From Helianthus annuus (lineage: Eukaryota; Streptophyta; Magnoliopsida; Asterales; Asteraceae), in NCBI RefSeq assembly GCF_002127325.2, contig NC_035434.2:82462664-82526663 (forward strand): 64,000 nt of DNA. The letters are read 5' to 3'. Every line of letters starts with the position of its first letter. Position 1 is the first letter of the stretch. Below, piece by piece: positions 20,194 to 31,968 of this stretch. The notes beneath the pieces were generated by a model, which worked only from the letters and a program-made list of their open reading frames with translations, did not search any database and was not told where the DNA came from. The position numbers were made by a program, and so were the translations under genes.

Positions 20194-21537
20194 CTAGCCT
20201 AAGACCCCGCGACTTTCGCGGGTGGCTAAACACCAACTAAACACATAAATAATTTAAACGTAGAACCGTTAAACTTTGATTGTTAAACATAATATTTTGA
20301 GACACTTGGGCACGTCCCAAAAGTACATCGACATAATATTCGTTACACATTAAGTTTTTGTAAACAAAACATATATAGTAATAATTGTTCCAAAACTGTT
20401 ACCACACATACGACATGCTTGGTAGCGATATTAGTTGTTTACTTCTGACGCTATCTATCAATAGATACATCACCTAGGGGTTCGAATTAAGAATTCGCAA
20501 CGTGTTTTGATCCCTATAATATCGCAGCAAAAACTGAGCTCCATTTTCCAACCCAGCCTGCAACATTTTCCAACGTGTCGTTTCTTGCCGGATCTCTAGT
20601 GTCATTGAAAACCAGTCTTCAGTTTGAACTACCATCTCATCAAGGACAGACTACATTTGCTGCAAATGCCTTTGGAAACCGCTGCATTATAGTCCGATAA
20701 AATAAACAAATTAAAAAACTAATAAACAAAATACAAACTTCAAAGCGTTAGATAATATTAAAATAAAGCATTTAGAGTATGAAAAACTAACAAAACGAAA
20801 AGATGGACACCATGTTAGTTCGTATTGGTTGGCTTGATGAACAACGACCGGAATATGTGGAACGTCAACAAAGTCTGGTTCCAACACAGGATTCGCTACA
20901 ATGACTGGCACCTCATGTTCAACGTCTACAATGTCATCTTCCATGTCTTGATTTTCGCCGTCTAATAACAAATCTTCACTAACATCCATTTGTTATGTGT
21001 CTTCCTCTTCTTCAACACCAACACTATTGGCAACCTCGGGAACAACAAACTATATTCCATTAGGACGGAAAACCAGAATGTTGAAAATACGTATCGCAAC
21101 CAACTCAAAAACGATTACATCACCTGATATGAGATGAAGTTCTTTGTTGATTTGTGAGAAATCTTGAATGAAGTAGTTCGATCCCCAGAGCCTATTCACT
21201 TTGACATTCAACATGTATGTACCTCCAAAACGAATTGTAAAGTTATCGTCCAAAGTGTCGATTTTGAAATACCTGTTCATAAACTCTTTCGGCAACCACT
21301 AAATAAAGAATAAATGCAATCGTCAATAAAAAGGTCAGTTGGTTCTTCATCCTAAGTAGTAAGGTATAAATTACCAAGTTACCGTTCTCGGGAAATAACA
21401 TCTCTACAAAAAAAAAACTTGTTTTTAACACCGTAAAGACAATCAGCCTTAAAATGAGTGAACTTTAGCATCTGAGCATCAACAACATGGAAAACAATAA
21501 CATCTTTATTCTCCAGACCAACATCACGAACCATAGC
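20194..21537 (-). mobile_element. Helitron 3' terminus carrying B3 gene sequence (minus strand)
   Basis: On the minus strand a strong hairpin CCCGCG-AAAGT-CGCGGG (20206-20222) is followed by GTCTTAGG and CTAG (20194-20197) and then T, the canonical Helitron 3' end. The B3-domain pseudogene lies immediately upstream in the same orientation, as expected for a captured gene fragment. The 5' end is missing. The block is cut at 21538 by the LTR of the outer copia element. Confidence 0.55.
20465..21537 (-). pseudogene. B3-domain (REM-like) transcription factor pseudogene fragment
   Basis: Minus strand. The first piece, right against the LTR, reads VGLENKDVIVFHVVDAQMLK then FTHFKADC, the end of one B3-like domain. 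After an intron with acceptor at 21299, the exon 21298-20811 encodes WLPKEFMNRYFKIDTL, FTIRFGGTYMLNVKVNRLWG, YFIQDFSQINKELHLISGDV and IVFELVAIRIFNILVFRPNG, a recognisable second B3 DNA-binding domain. An in-frame TAG follows RPNGI. A second stop (TAA) follows VEEEEDT, before an acidic region (LLLDGENQDMEDDIVDVEHE). A further putative exon starts at 20681 and reads into another stop, then VQTEDWFSMTLEIRQETTRW. Multiple stops in otherwise coherent frame show a decayed gene copy. REM proteins with tandem B3 domains are the likely source. Confidence 0.75.
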
Positions 21538-22277
21538 TGTTGGATCTGAGTTTCTTTTTGATTGTATTTTGTGTTTGAAGTTAAGATGAAAATGGATGAG
21601 TTGTGCAGCGGAATTAAAATGAAAACAAACTTTGCATACAATCAAATGAGAGTAATACTTTAATCAAACATCTTTTACACAATGAACCGAATGATTGAAT
21701 TTAATTTTAACAACGATTACAAAGATAGATGTATGAATGCAAACTCCCCCTCAGCCCGAGCTCAGTAGTTTGTTCGTGCAAAGAAGACGAATGATGGAAA
21801 GAGCTAATAGAACAGTACAAAGTACTGAACTATTTATAGGCACTTGCAAACTACTGAGCATCTTTGCTGACGTCACCATGAAAGTGACATCTAACCTCCT
21901 AACAAACTCTAACCTCTGATCTATACAGACACTGCTTGTGTTAACTACTGCTAATACATTCTATTACAAAACAGACTTTAGAACAGCTGCTGCAACCTTC
22001 TACTGCTGTGAACCTAGCAGCACTTGTCCGGATCAGCAGTGCTTGACTCAAGGCAGTAGATTGAATCAGCAGGACTTTAGTCTTCCATCAGATCTTTAGT
22101 TGAGCAGCAGTTATGAGTCAGCAGTTTGGTAAGATCAGCAGATAGGAGGTCATCAGTAGTTGTAATCACTTTCAAGGGGAGAGATTTGTGTATCAGCATC
22201 TGCTTATTCATAATCCACTGTTCTGATCCAGTTTTGGCTTTAATTATCTGTTCCTCTGATAGGGTTCAATCCCAACA
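21538..22277 (-). repeat. 3' LTR of the outer copia element
   Basis: 740 bp, TGTTGG...CCAACA. On the minus strand it carries TATAAATA (21831-21838), a plausible LTR promoter. It is rich in CAGCAG/CAGTAG/CAGTGC motifs (21975-22145). It pairs with 61971-62710. Confidence 0.95.
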
Positions 22278-22290
22278 ATCTCCCCCTGGA
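22278..22290 (-). other. Polypurine tract of the outer copia element
   Basis: On the minus strand CCAGGGGGAGAT sits immediately before the TGTTGG start of the 3' LTR, in the position that primes plus-strand DNA synthesis. Confidence 0.85.
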
Positions 22291-22328
22291 ACAGATAATG
22301 CCAAAACCCTTCATTATTTGTGCATATT

Positions 22329-24427
22329 TTATTGCCTCATTAACAGCTCCCTTATCTGACCTTTAAATTGTAATTCAAAGTCAAGGGCATCTGTATCTTC
22401 ATCATCCCTGCTAAGTGGAAGATCAAGGAGATCCTGCAAATCTTCAAGACTCAGGCCAAGAGCTTGTTCCCTTGATATTTTCTCCACTTCTCCACCAGAC
22501 CTGAGCAAAGTCAATACGCAGGTCTGTTTGTCAGTTGCCCACTTTTGTATTTTTGAGCCTGGTGGGTTTCTTGGGAGATGTTTATTTGCAGAAGTATTTG
22601 GTGAGGCTGGCCTGTTCATCACTGGCTGAGCAGTGGTAGCAGAGTTTTCCTGTTCAAGTTCTTCTTTTATCGTTCTTAACAAGCCTTCTTTTAAAACAGC
22701 ATTTCCAGCAAGAATTTCTTGAACAGTTTTAGCTCCTAACTGGCTTTGTGTCCTTCTTTTGTAGATGGCATTACCAGCTGGAGCAGTGGCTCTCCTGATT
22801 TGCAGCTTTGATGGTCCTTTTGAAACCGCTGCTTCAGGGTAGTCAGGTTTTTGAGGAATTTTTGGATCTTTCTTCCTTAATTCCTCCAACCTTTTGTAGG
22901 TTGTCCTGACCAAATCTTCTTTCCATCTAGCAACTTGTCTTTTGGTGCCAAATTCAGCAACAACCAATTCTTCTTTCATTCTTTTTAGTTCCAACTGCTT
23001 TTTAGGTACATTCTTTTTGAACTTTGCCCAATCAGGAGGAGTGTGAGTGACTTTCCTTTTTATCATAACTTGAATTCTGGCTGATTCAGCTTCAAGCTCT
23101 GGAACAGTCCACTCTTTGTACATGTGTCTCTCTCCTTTGTATTTCTTGTAGAACATAATGCTTTCAATGTAGTCTTTCTTCAGAGTTTCAGCTGCTCTTT
23201 CTGAAATTTGTTGACTGACATTTTTAGCAAAACGTTCTAGGGAACTGACTTGTGTGAGCAGATATTGGTAGTATCTTGATACTTCTTTGTCAGATTTCCC
23301 TTGTGTGTTTCTTTTCGAGATATCCTCTGCTTGCTTGGCCTTTATCTTCAAATATTCTTCAATGTTTTTGGGCCAGGGATATCCTTTGATTGAAGGCAAA
23401 CTCCTTTTGGCAGGGTCATCCTCAGTATAGAAGGATTTTATCTCTTCTCTGACAGCTTCTAGTTCAAGAGGGAATTGAACACCTGCAGAAGGTAAGGATT
23501 TGTGCATTGGAACTGAAGAAAGTGGAACTGGTTTTGGTATATTGACAAGAGCTAAAAGTTTTGAAGATGTTAGAGATGGTGAAGTGACATCATCTTTGGG
23601 AATTAGCCTTCTCCTCTTTATTTGAGGAGGGACTGATGATGTTTTGGATGGAAAGGTGGTTGTAGTGGCAGTGGTTTGTGATAGACTAACAGTTGTTGAA
23701 ACAACTGGTGTTCCAACCACTGTTGTCTTTACAGCAGAAGTTATAACAACTGCTGTCTTCTGCCTTTTGACAGGAGGTGATTGTGATTTTGGTGGTGATG
23801 GAGGTAAAGCATTGGATGTAGTGTGTGTTGAAGTGGTGTGTGTTGAAGTGGGAATAGATGTTGAAACTACTGAAGTACCAACAGCTGATACAACAGGAGT
23901 TACAACAGCTGTTTTAGGTGGTGGTTTTTGAGCAGACTTTGAACGTCTGACCGGAATGGATTTGGGTAGCCTTCCTTTTCTAGTAGGCTTCTTCTTTTCA
24001 TCAATGAGATTTTCATCATCTCTTGACCCTGAAGTACCCTGATCCGGATAATCCACCTTGGCTTTCTTTTTGGCTTCTCTATCCCTTTTTACACATGCAA
24101 GTGCTTCTGCAAGTGCATTTGTAGTTACATCAAGTTTCTTACTCCCATCTGGCAAAGGAATCTGTTTGGTCATATTGGAATTTTCTGGTGCGAGGTAAAG
24201 ACCATCTGTTATTCCTTTCCTTCTCCATTCCTGAATTTTCTCCCCCTTTTTGGCATTATCTTCGTGGAGTTGATCAATGAAGAACACTGGTGGAGGAGCA
24301 GTGCCAGTGGAATGCAAGATCTGAGTTTTGAGAGCCTTTAGATCAGCCTGAGTGTCTTTGTACCTAGACTCCATAGCATTTTTCAATTGTTGAACATGTT
24401 TTTCATGTTGCTGATCTGCTATTTGTG
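22329..24427 (-). CDS. Third ORF of the outer copia element, C-terminal half
   Basis: About 698 codons read uninterrupted from the insertion junction at 24427 to a stop at 22329. The protein is highly charged and Ser/Thr/Pro-rich. It includes ESRYKDTQADLKALKTQI and a basic/Pro-Thr linker with repeated TSVVSTSIPTSTHTT-like phrases. A helical, probably coiled-coil segment follows (KKNVPKKQLELKRMKEELVV). The C-terminus is acidic (LSLEDLQDLLDLPLSRDDED). No transmembrane segment, zinc finger or enzyme motif was recognised, so calling it envelope-like would rest only on position. Its N-terminal half lies at 52926-54826 beyond the nested insertion, in the same reading frame. A related 75-codon piece occurs at 62711-62936 on the other strand. 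Confidence 0.8.
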
Positions 24428-24432
24428 CTTGA

Positions 24433-25526
24433 TGTTACGCCCTAATTCGTATTTGTCAAAAGTCGCAGCGGAAATTCGTACCATAAAATTTCTTTCATTA
24501 CAAACGTCTTGACTTACTTGAAAGTTCGTTTTAAAATGTATCTTTTACAAAGATAAAATATAAGTCATGTTTACTAATAGTACATACTTAATTATTCCCG
24601 TACAATCTATCTCGTGACTCGGTCTTCGATCTCTAATTCTTGTGATAATCCGCCCGTTATCCGTATAACCTGCACTCACCACATACATTCGTAACATTAG
24701 TACACATTATATAAACAAGATTCATTCGCGTACACTTCACATTTCGTCATCTTTCAAACTTTAAGCATTTCATATGCGTATCCATTTCCTGGTGAGGCTT
24801 CAATAATGTACCTGCATTACTTTCCATTCTCAAGGTGCACCATTAATAACGTTAGCCCTCAACGTGACTAAATTATGCATACATGCGTAATTACATACAT
24901 ACATACACACACATCTACATACGTACATATCTTCCCTACAATTTTACATACGTGTATACTCTCATACATGTCTTATTACATACATACATATACTTCTACA
25001 TACGTACGTACCTTTCCTACATATTTACATACATGCATACGCTCGTACATATCTTTATACATACATACATGCACATCTATATACATACAAACCTTTCCTA
25101 CATCATTACATACATGTATACACTCGTACATATCTTTATACATACATACATGCACATCTATATACGTACAAACCTTTCCTACATCATTACATACATGCAT
25201 ACACTCGTACATATCTTTATACATACATACATACACATCTATATACGTACAAACCTTTCCTACATCATTACATACATGCATACACTCGTACATATCTTTA
25301 TACATACATACATACACATCTACATTTGTTCATACCCTTCCTACGTCATTACATACATGCATACCTTTATGTACACGTGCTAGATCACGCGTACCTCTTA
25401 CATAATCATACATTATTTACATGGGTCTTAGACTTAGCTTTATAGCTCATAAACATCTAAGGAACCATCAGAATCATGTTTGGAAGGTCCGCCGTAGACC
25501 ACGGATGACAAACCGAAGCCTACGAT
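24433..25526 (-). repeat. LARD left (3') LTR, first part
   Basis: Matches 49405-50501 closely. It contains the TACATACATAC-rich tandem array (24890-25370). Interrupted after ACGAT at 25522-25526 by the gag-only element; the LTR resumes at 45222. Confidence 0.93.
24890..25375. repeat. ~80-bp tandem array rich in TACATACATAC in the LARD LTR
   Basis: Five to six units share the phrase CTTTCCTACATCATTACATA, then CATGCATACACTCGTACATA, then TCTTTATACATACATAC. The same array lies at 49860-50345 in the partner LTR, differing by 4- and 8-bp changes in the TACA/CATA runs. The long open frames here, in several frames and on both strands, are artefacts of a stop-poor repeat. Confidence 0.85.
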
Positions 25527-26610
25527 TGTGACACCTGTGTCACTTCAACCATCAAACAAATGCCAAACCAATGAAATATTGTATTTCATACTTGGGATTT
25601 GTAAAAATATGTGAATCATTTGCACATATCAATTCTTGTCTGATTTCAAGCTCAAAATCGCTTTCTAGAAGGTTATACGCACATTAATGCGTAAATATAA
25701 CCAGTTTAACGCAACAAACACTCTGGAATAGTGAAATAGGCTTAACATACCTTAAATAACCTTCACATAACTTAGAAATAAGTTTTGAATGGTTTGGTGT
25801 GTTGAAATCTAGTTTATTCGCTTACAGGGACTAAAATTGACAAACTGCGAAAGTATGCCAATCTGAACTGTAACGAACATTCCGGAACTTGATCATAAGT
25901 TTAATAAGCCCTAAATATCCTTTACATAGCTTAGAAATAGGCTTTGAGGTGTTTGGTGTGCTAAAATAAACTTTATACTCATTCAGGGACTAAAAGCGTC
26001 AAAAAGTGCATAAGTTTGCACTTTCGCGCATATCTTACGTTCTGAATACTTCCGGACATCCAAAAATTTATGTAATCATTAAAATATTATGTTTTAGTGA
26101 TTGGCATGAAAAAAATCCATTCGTCGCTAAATTTGGATCGTTTTTGCGTCCGTTACGACTTCCGTCGTAATTAACCGAACAACGCAATCGTACGGCCAAA
26201 CAAACCGACATCCGAGATATTTTTGAGCATGTTTTGAGTTCCCTATACTTTAACTTCATTTTAGAGCCTTGAAATGAGGTTAACGGGGCTTAAACGTGTC
26301 AAAAATGAGCCGAAATGCAAGTTTTACAAGTTCAGGGGCTAAACTGTCATTTTGTGAAAGTGCTGGTCTGCAGGTCCCTTACGGACCGTATGGGCATGTG
26401 CTTACGGTCCGTAAGCAGTCCCCAGATCAGCAGAAATGCAAAAACATTGAATCTGGTCCATTCCACTTATTCCAATGGTTTTCACCCCTTGAATTACACA
26501 CTATGGGCTCGTATTTAATGTCCCCATGGTATTCAAAACCTTGTGCCCAAGTGTATGGTCTAGATCATTCCTTCTTCTCCAAGAAACGATCCTAACGGTT
26601 GTGGATTTCC

Positions 26611-26618
26611 TATAAATA
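26611..26618 (+). promoter_or_regulatory. TATA box of the gag-only element LTR
   Basis: TATAAATA follows a moderately GC-rich stretch and precedes CCCAACCCAACTTC. The same box is at 33053-33060 in the right LTR. Motif and position are the only evidence. Confidence 0.6.
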
Positions 26619-27763
26619 CCCAACCCAACTTCATTCCTCCCCACTTGAATTCTGAGTTTGTTCTCTAAGTTGGGGTGTTTTAGCACTTCATACCTGAGAA
26701 TACTCGGAAGTTCAAACTTGCGGGGACCTTCTGTAAGTATTCTTTCGCGTTTTTCATTCGTTTTAGCGTTAAAGTCAAACTGTGTTTGACTTTCTGCTTT
26801 GACCAGTTTATGGTCAACGCGAAGTTCATTTGAACTTCATAACGTGAGCGTAATCACGATGGTTATAGTCCCTAGTGACTATACCTACTGATTACCACGT
26901 TATCTAGGCTCAGTGACGAGTCGTAGCTTCGGCCAGAATGCGTTTTCTCGCGTATTTTGTAACCAAGCTACTTTTAAGTATCAAAACCGTTTGTTTTGAT
27001 ACCAAACCTGTTTTCTAACGTTGTTAAACATGTTTCGACATGTTTAGCTCGTCACTTTTAGTTTAGTGCTTGTGTAGAGTCGTAAGTCAAGCGGACTAAA
27101 CACCCGCTTAGACTTTCAAACACGACCCGTTTGGTCGATCGTTAGGATCCGACCAAGCACGTTTAGTGACCATAGTTGCATAGGGAATAACCTTCCGAGG
27201 TTATACCTTATGGTCACCTAGTTAAGTAGTTGTGTGATAGGTAGTTTATATGCCTTAGGTAAATTACCAAAATGCCCTTTTCATACATAATTGGTAATTA
27301 AGCATATGTAACCTAAGATTTTGACACATAACTAATTATGTAACATATTTAAACATAAAGAGGCATATAATACTTGTCATAGGACTAGTTAGACGTCACG
27401 AACGCGCTTTTGCGCGCACGACGCGTTAAAATAGCGTAAGCTACCTTCATGGGTCACGATGGGTCGTAAGCACTTAGGTTAGGTTTCCTTTTAGGATGTA
27501 GGCTTTGTTAGACCATATTATATGAGTTCCCATACTCATTTGGTTTACGAGACCTCATCCTATCCGATCTTCCGATTTAGGTCCGGTTATTTATGTAGTC
27601 ACCTATTCTAGGTGCCGTTTGATTCCGGGACTCCTCTAGCTTGCTTGGTAGTTGTTCAAGACTTCTAAGCACTCTCAAGTGAGTACATAGTCCCCTCTTT
27701 TACTGTTTTCAACTGTTTTGGGGTGAAGCATGTGTACCTATCTGTTATTTTCATAATTTTAAA

Positions 27764-28561
27764 GTATAATTGATTATACATGTTAGTACTTATCTTTTGA
27801 CAAACTAAATGACTATCTATGGCTTAAACACTGATTTTTCAAAGATTATGAAATTAATTGTTGGAATAGTACTTATTTTTGTTCACCAGACCGGTTGGTA
27901 GTATGATATAGCGCTATAGGATTTGACACCCCATTCCTGTTGTCATGGAATGTCTGAAACCAATTTGTTGCTCCATCCAAATAGGGATTGCCTTTGTGGT
28001 ATTTCTATAGTCTCAAAGGTGTATTTTGATACACTAGGTCTGATTGAATCCATAAATCACACTTTTAAAGTATAGTTTGATATACTCTCATGTGTGGTAT
28101 TGTACAAAACCAACATATATTTTTGTTAATAACCAAAACATAGTTTAATATGTTATTTATACAACCCAAAGCATACTTTGATATGTTGTTCTCATAATTT
28201 AAAGCATAGTTTTAATATGTTATTTTCAAACCAAAACATAGTTTAATATGTAGTTATAAATCCAAAGTATACTTTTGATATACTACTGAAAACTTACTTA
28301 TTTTACCAACTAAAGTATGGTTAATATACTATTTACTTAATGACTGATTTTTGGTTAGTGTTTAGATAACGATACGGGTGTAATGTGAGGAAAACATGGT
28401 AGATACGCCGCTGGTACTTCTTATATATAAGTGTTTTCATCGCATTACATACCGTGGCGTTATTTAGTACACTTGGATTAACGGTTTTGGAACTAAAATA
28501 TATTGTAATATATTATTTATTCGACTTCCTTAAATCAAGTATATTTTTATATATATACTAT
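27764..28561. repeat. Array of short dyad-symmetric motifs in the gag-only element LTR
   Basis: About ten small inverted repeats lie here. Examples are GTATAATTGATTATAC (27764-27779), GTGTATTTTGATACAC (28019-28034), AGTATAGTTTGATATACT (28069-28086), AACATAGTTTAATATGTT (28137-28154), GCATACTTTGATATGT (28171-28186) and AGTATACTTTTGATATACT (28265-28283). Further weaker dyads occur near 28204, 28236, 28313, 28498 and 28540. All are present again in the right LTR (44029-44840). Confidence 0.8.
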
Positions 28562-28934
28562 AAACCCTTTTACAAGGATCATGACTACTTTTATTAAAAC
28601 CTTTTTCTTTAAACTTATAAGTCATGAATCCTAAATCAATAAAACCTATGTACTCGCCGGCATTTTTATGCTGACGTACCTATTTTTACACATGTTTTAG
28701 GTACTGCTCTGTGATGATTGATGATATATGCTACACATAGGATGGACTCGTGCCTTAGCGACTTTAAAACTTGAAAGATAATAGTTGTACTTATTTTATT
28801 GTATTAAAACAATGAATTCATTTATTCAATAAAACAAAAATTATTTATTCCATGGTTGTGAAACAATGATTCTGTTACAACACTCCCCGACGTTTCCGCC
28901 ACGTTTTGTTGTTTTACGTGGTCGGGGTGTGACA

Positions 28935-29571
28935 GAAAAGTTGGTATCAGAGCTAATGGTTATAGGGAATTAGGTTATTAGTAATGCTTTGACCTAGACT
29001 ATAACCTTCCTAGGACCTTAGCACAAGTTATCTTGTGTTTAGTTTCAAAACAATACCGTCACTTATCCTTAGGTGACAACCACAACAAGAACATAAATTT
29101 GATTTGCTTTGAAAACTAATCATCTGTTCTAGGATGATTGATTACTAGGTTTTGAACCCTTTGTTATAAGGTTTTGAACTCTTCCAGTTTGACTCATGTT
29201 TGGCTTAGTGCCTTTTGAGTTTTCAAAATCTCGTCAAAGTTGGGTCTAGATAATGTGAACACGTGCAAACTGGAAGAGTGGATGCCTGTACCCTGAGTTT
29301 TCTGTCTAAGGCTAGAGTGTTCGTACAAATCCGCAGTATCGGACCAGTCACTCTTACCTGGGAACTCTTGGGGTGAGTGTCCACTTATAGGCGAGCATGT
29401 CTTCGCGATACATTATTTTTGACCTATTTACTTTGATTAATCTCCGTGTGTCGTTTGTTGCTTTGTAGTAACAAACAAATGACCACCATCTTTGCTTTCA
29501 TCAAATTTTGTCTCATCTCATCCTTTTGTCTAATCCTTTCACTTGTTTTCCTTCCTATTTCCCCTTTTAGA
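28935..29571 (+). other. Leader of the gag-only element
   Basis: About 640 bp between LTR and gag start. It contains the PBS and no recognised gene. Confidence 0.6.
28942..28953 (+). other. Primer binding site (tRNA-iMet) of the gag-only element
   Basis: TGGTATCAGAGC starts eight bases after the 5' LTR end. It is complementary to the 3' end of plant initiator tRNA-Met. Confidence 0.9.
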
Positions 29572-30717
29572 ATGCCTCCTCGACGCGAAAATCCGCTCTC
29601 AAATGCCGAAATGGCAGATATTCTGGCACAGCACTTGGTTGCCGCACTCCCAAACATTATGGCTCAAATAAACCAAGCCAATAACAACCAGAATGCTCCC
29701 TGCAATTTCAAAAGTTTCAACTCAGCTAACCCCCTCAAGTTTAGCGGTTCTGAAGGAGCAACTGGGCTCCTACAGTGGTTTGAAGGCATCGAAAGTACAT
29801 TTCGTCATGTTCAATGTCCAGACAATCGGAAAGTCGAATTTGCATCCAGTATGTTTCAGAAGAGGGCTCTCACGTGGTGGAATGGAATTATGAGGGACCG
29901 TGGTGCTGAGGTCGCATTAGCACAAACTTGGGCTGAGTTTAGAGCTCTTATGATGAGGGAGTTTTGTCCTCGTCATGAATTGAGGGCTTTGGAGAGGGAA
30001 TTTGATGACCTAAAGCAAGACAGCGGTGAGCATCGCGCCTATACTGACCGCTTTGAGGAATTGAGCTTGCTGTGTCCTGCTATGGTTACACCTGTGGATA
30101 AGGCGATTGAGAAATATATTGATGGTCTTCCTGACCTAGTTCAGGATATTGTTACTGGCAGCAACCCTACTACTGTCAGACAAGCCATCGAACTGTCTGC
30201 CACCTTAACTGAATCCCACATCAGGAAGAAAAAGCTTTTTCGAAAAGGCGACCCAAGACCATCTGACAAGACTGCTCCGGCTGAGCCAAAGGAAAAACAG
30301 GTTGAAGGATCCAAGAAGAAGAAGCGTAAGGCTTCTCAAAACTGCGCCATCACTGCTCAAGAGAAACAGGTTGCACCAAACCAGCCAGCACAACCTCGAA
30401 AAAGGCAAAACTATGTTGGTATCGCACCTTTGTGCAACAAGTGCAACCGTCATCATCTAGAGCAAGAGCAGTGTCACAAATGTACCCACTGTGGACGGTT
30501 GGGACATTTGATCAATGTCTGTCGTTATGCAAATCAAGCTGCTGCAAACCCTGCTGTTGTTCAAGCACGGCTCCCACCTGGGTCATGTTATAACTGTGGT
30601 GACCTTACTCACTACAGAAACAATTGCCCAAGACTTGTTAACATACCTCCAGCGCGTGGACGGGCGTTTAACATCCATGAGGCAAACGTAGACAATGATG
30701 CAGCAGTGAACAATTAG
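29572..30717 (+). CDS. gag: Gag polyprotein of the gag-only element
   Basis: An intact 381-residue frame from ATG 29572 (MPPRRENPLSNAEMADIL). An alternative in-frame ATG exists further upstream but would add a hydrophobic leader untypical of Gag. Residues about 45-200 form the retrotransposon Gag capsid domain (FSGSEGATGLLQWFEGIEST, ALTWWNGIM, FKQ-like DLKQDSGEHRAYTDRFEELS, IDGLPDLVQDIV). A basic linker follows, then two cysteine-histidine knuckles: CTHCGRLGHLINVC and CYNCGDLTHYRNNC. Sequence style is that of Ty3/gypsy chromovirus (Tekay-type) Gag and resembles the Gag of the gypsy element nested in its own right LTR. There is no protease or pol after the stop at 30715-30717. Confidence 0.93.
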   Translation: MPPRRENPLSNAEMADILAQHLVAALPNIMAQINQANNNQNAPCNFKSFNSANPLKFSGSEGATGLLQWFEGIESTFRHVQCPDNRKVEFASSMFQKRALTWWNGIMRDRGAEVALAQTWAEFRALMMREFCPRHELRALEREFDDLKQDSGEHRAYTDRFEELSLLCPAMVTPVDKAIEKYIDGLPDLVQDIVTGSNPTTVRQAIELSATLTESHIRKKKLFRKGDPRPSDKTAPAEPKEKQVEGSKKKKRKASQNCAITAQEKQVAPNQPAQPRKRQNYVGIAPLCNKCNRHHLEQEQCHKCTHCGRLGHLINVCRYANQAAANPAVVQARLPPGSCYNCGDLTHYRNNCPRLVNIPPARGRAFNIHEANVDNDAAVNN

Positions 30718-31968
30718 TGTTTTGTTATTTTTTTTTTCCTCTTGTTGTTATCCTTTGACATTTCAAGACAATTCGGTTGTTACATAAATAAAGATTCGAT
30801 GTTTTTATTTTTGCAAAACTGATATGATTGTATAAATGATTAATGCAACCTTATGATAACAACACCAAGACAAACTACTCGTATGGTTTTGTCATTTCTA
30901 TGATCACTTGTGATCTCCCCAAATACTCGTTTCTTTTAAGAGACAAAGCCAAACTCCTATTAAAGATCCTTTTATCTCCATAGATAAATTCTTGAGATGA
31001 TTAAAGTTCCAAATGAAATCCACGGATTTGATTCCTAGTGTGCTTTAAATATCCGTATCCAAAGATAACAAATTAAGGATCAAGTTAACTAATTATGTGA
31101 TAATGTGCATATATGTTCTCTTATATGTTTTGTGTGATCCATCCAAATCCTCGTAAAATCTTCCATATCTCATATGAAGGATTCATAGTAGGATATCCAA
31201 AAAGTACTATCTTGAATCCTTAATGGACTTCTACGTTGTAATAAAGTCCCTTGGGTTTTAAAGTACTATTCTATATTTGGACCCCTTGAGTGGTCTAGTT
31301 AAACAGATTGATTTGAAAATCTGGTTAGGAATATCATGTGATGATATAATTGAAAAGATCCCTTAAGTGGTCTGTTTAAGGAGATCGTACGACGGTCTAG
31401 TTAAGAAGATCATGTGTTGATCTAGTTAAAAAGATCGTTCGTTGATCTAGTTAAAAAGATCCTTTGGTGGTCTAGTCAAATCGCTTCCTGTTTATTCAAT
31501 CGATTTTTCCCCTGCGCATTATGAAATGAACTGTGCGGACTGTGCAAGGAATTACGTAATTATGGAGGCCTACATAATTATGGAATTTAGTGCACAGAAA
31601 CCACAGGAAGATTTGTCATGTGTTAAGACCTATAGTAACAAGAATAATGATACGGGAGAAGTCTTGGACTTTGACCGATGTCATTTATCTTACACTCCCC
31701 AATTCTGATTTCTTGCACACACAAGTTTCCTATGATAAGTCTTCATAAGAAATGTTCTCATGTCCATAGTTTGAAACTCCATGTTTTGTTACTACGTGGA
31801 CATCACTTTGAGGATTGACAATTTCGCTGAAAAAAAAAATCCTAATATGGCCTAGAGTTTTACTAAAGGGCTCATTGGAATTAATTGAAAGCGAAACCGT
31901 CACAGCTGTCTTCACAAGTTTCCTCTAGAATTAAATTTCGGGACGAAATTTCCTAAAGTAGGGGAGAC
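30718..31968 (+). other. Non-coding 3' region of the gag-only element
   Basis: 1.25 kb without pol homology. It contains repeated GATCTAGTTAAAAAGATC-like phrases (31290-31480) and, before the right LTR, TTTCGGGACGAAATTTC and the polypurine tract AAAGTAGGGGAGAC ending at 31968. Confidence 0.8.
31290..31480. repeat. GGTCTAGTTAA...GATC short tandem repeats
   Basis: Six imperfect copies of about 29 bp around TGATCTAGTTAAAAAGATC and GGTCTAGTTAAGAAGATC. Each pairs GATC ends into a small dyad. Confidence 0.65.

Larger units (their letters stand above)
25527..28934 (+). repeat. 5' LTR of the gag-only element
   Basis: 3,408 bp. TATAAATA at 26611-26618 is a good promoter candidate. The right third contains a striking array of short dyads (27764-28561, described separately). 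The sequence ends TGGTCGGGGTGTGACA. Confidence 0.93.

Noticed and set aside
24875..25405. Long open frames on both strands (Tyr/Ile/His/Thr repeats) at 24875-25405 and 49846-50420
   Set aside because: They follow from an ~80-bp TACATACATAC tandem array that lacks stops in several frames. The array lies in LTRs and the protein has no domain.
26068..26686. Open frames of 60-99 codons in the LTRs of the gag-only element (also 32510-33128)
   Set aside because: Short frames in non-coding LTR sequence with no recognisable motif.
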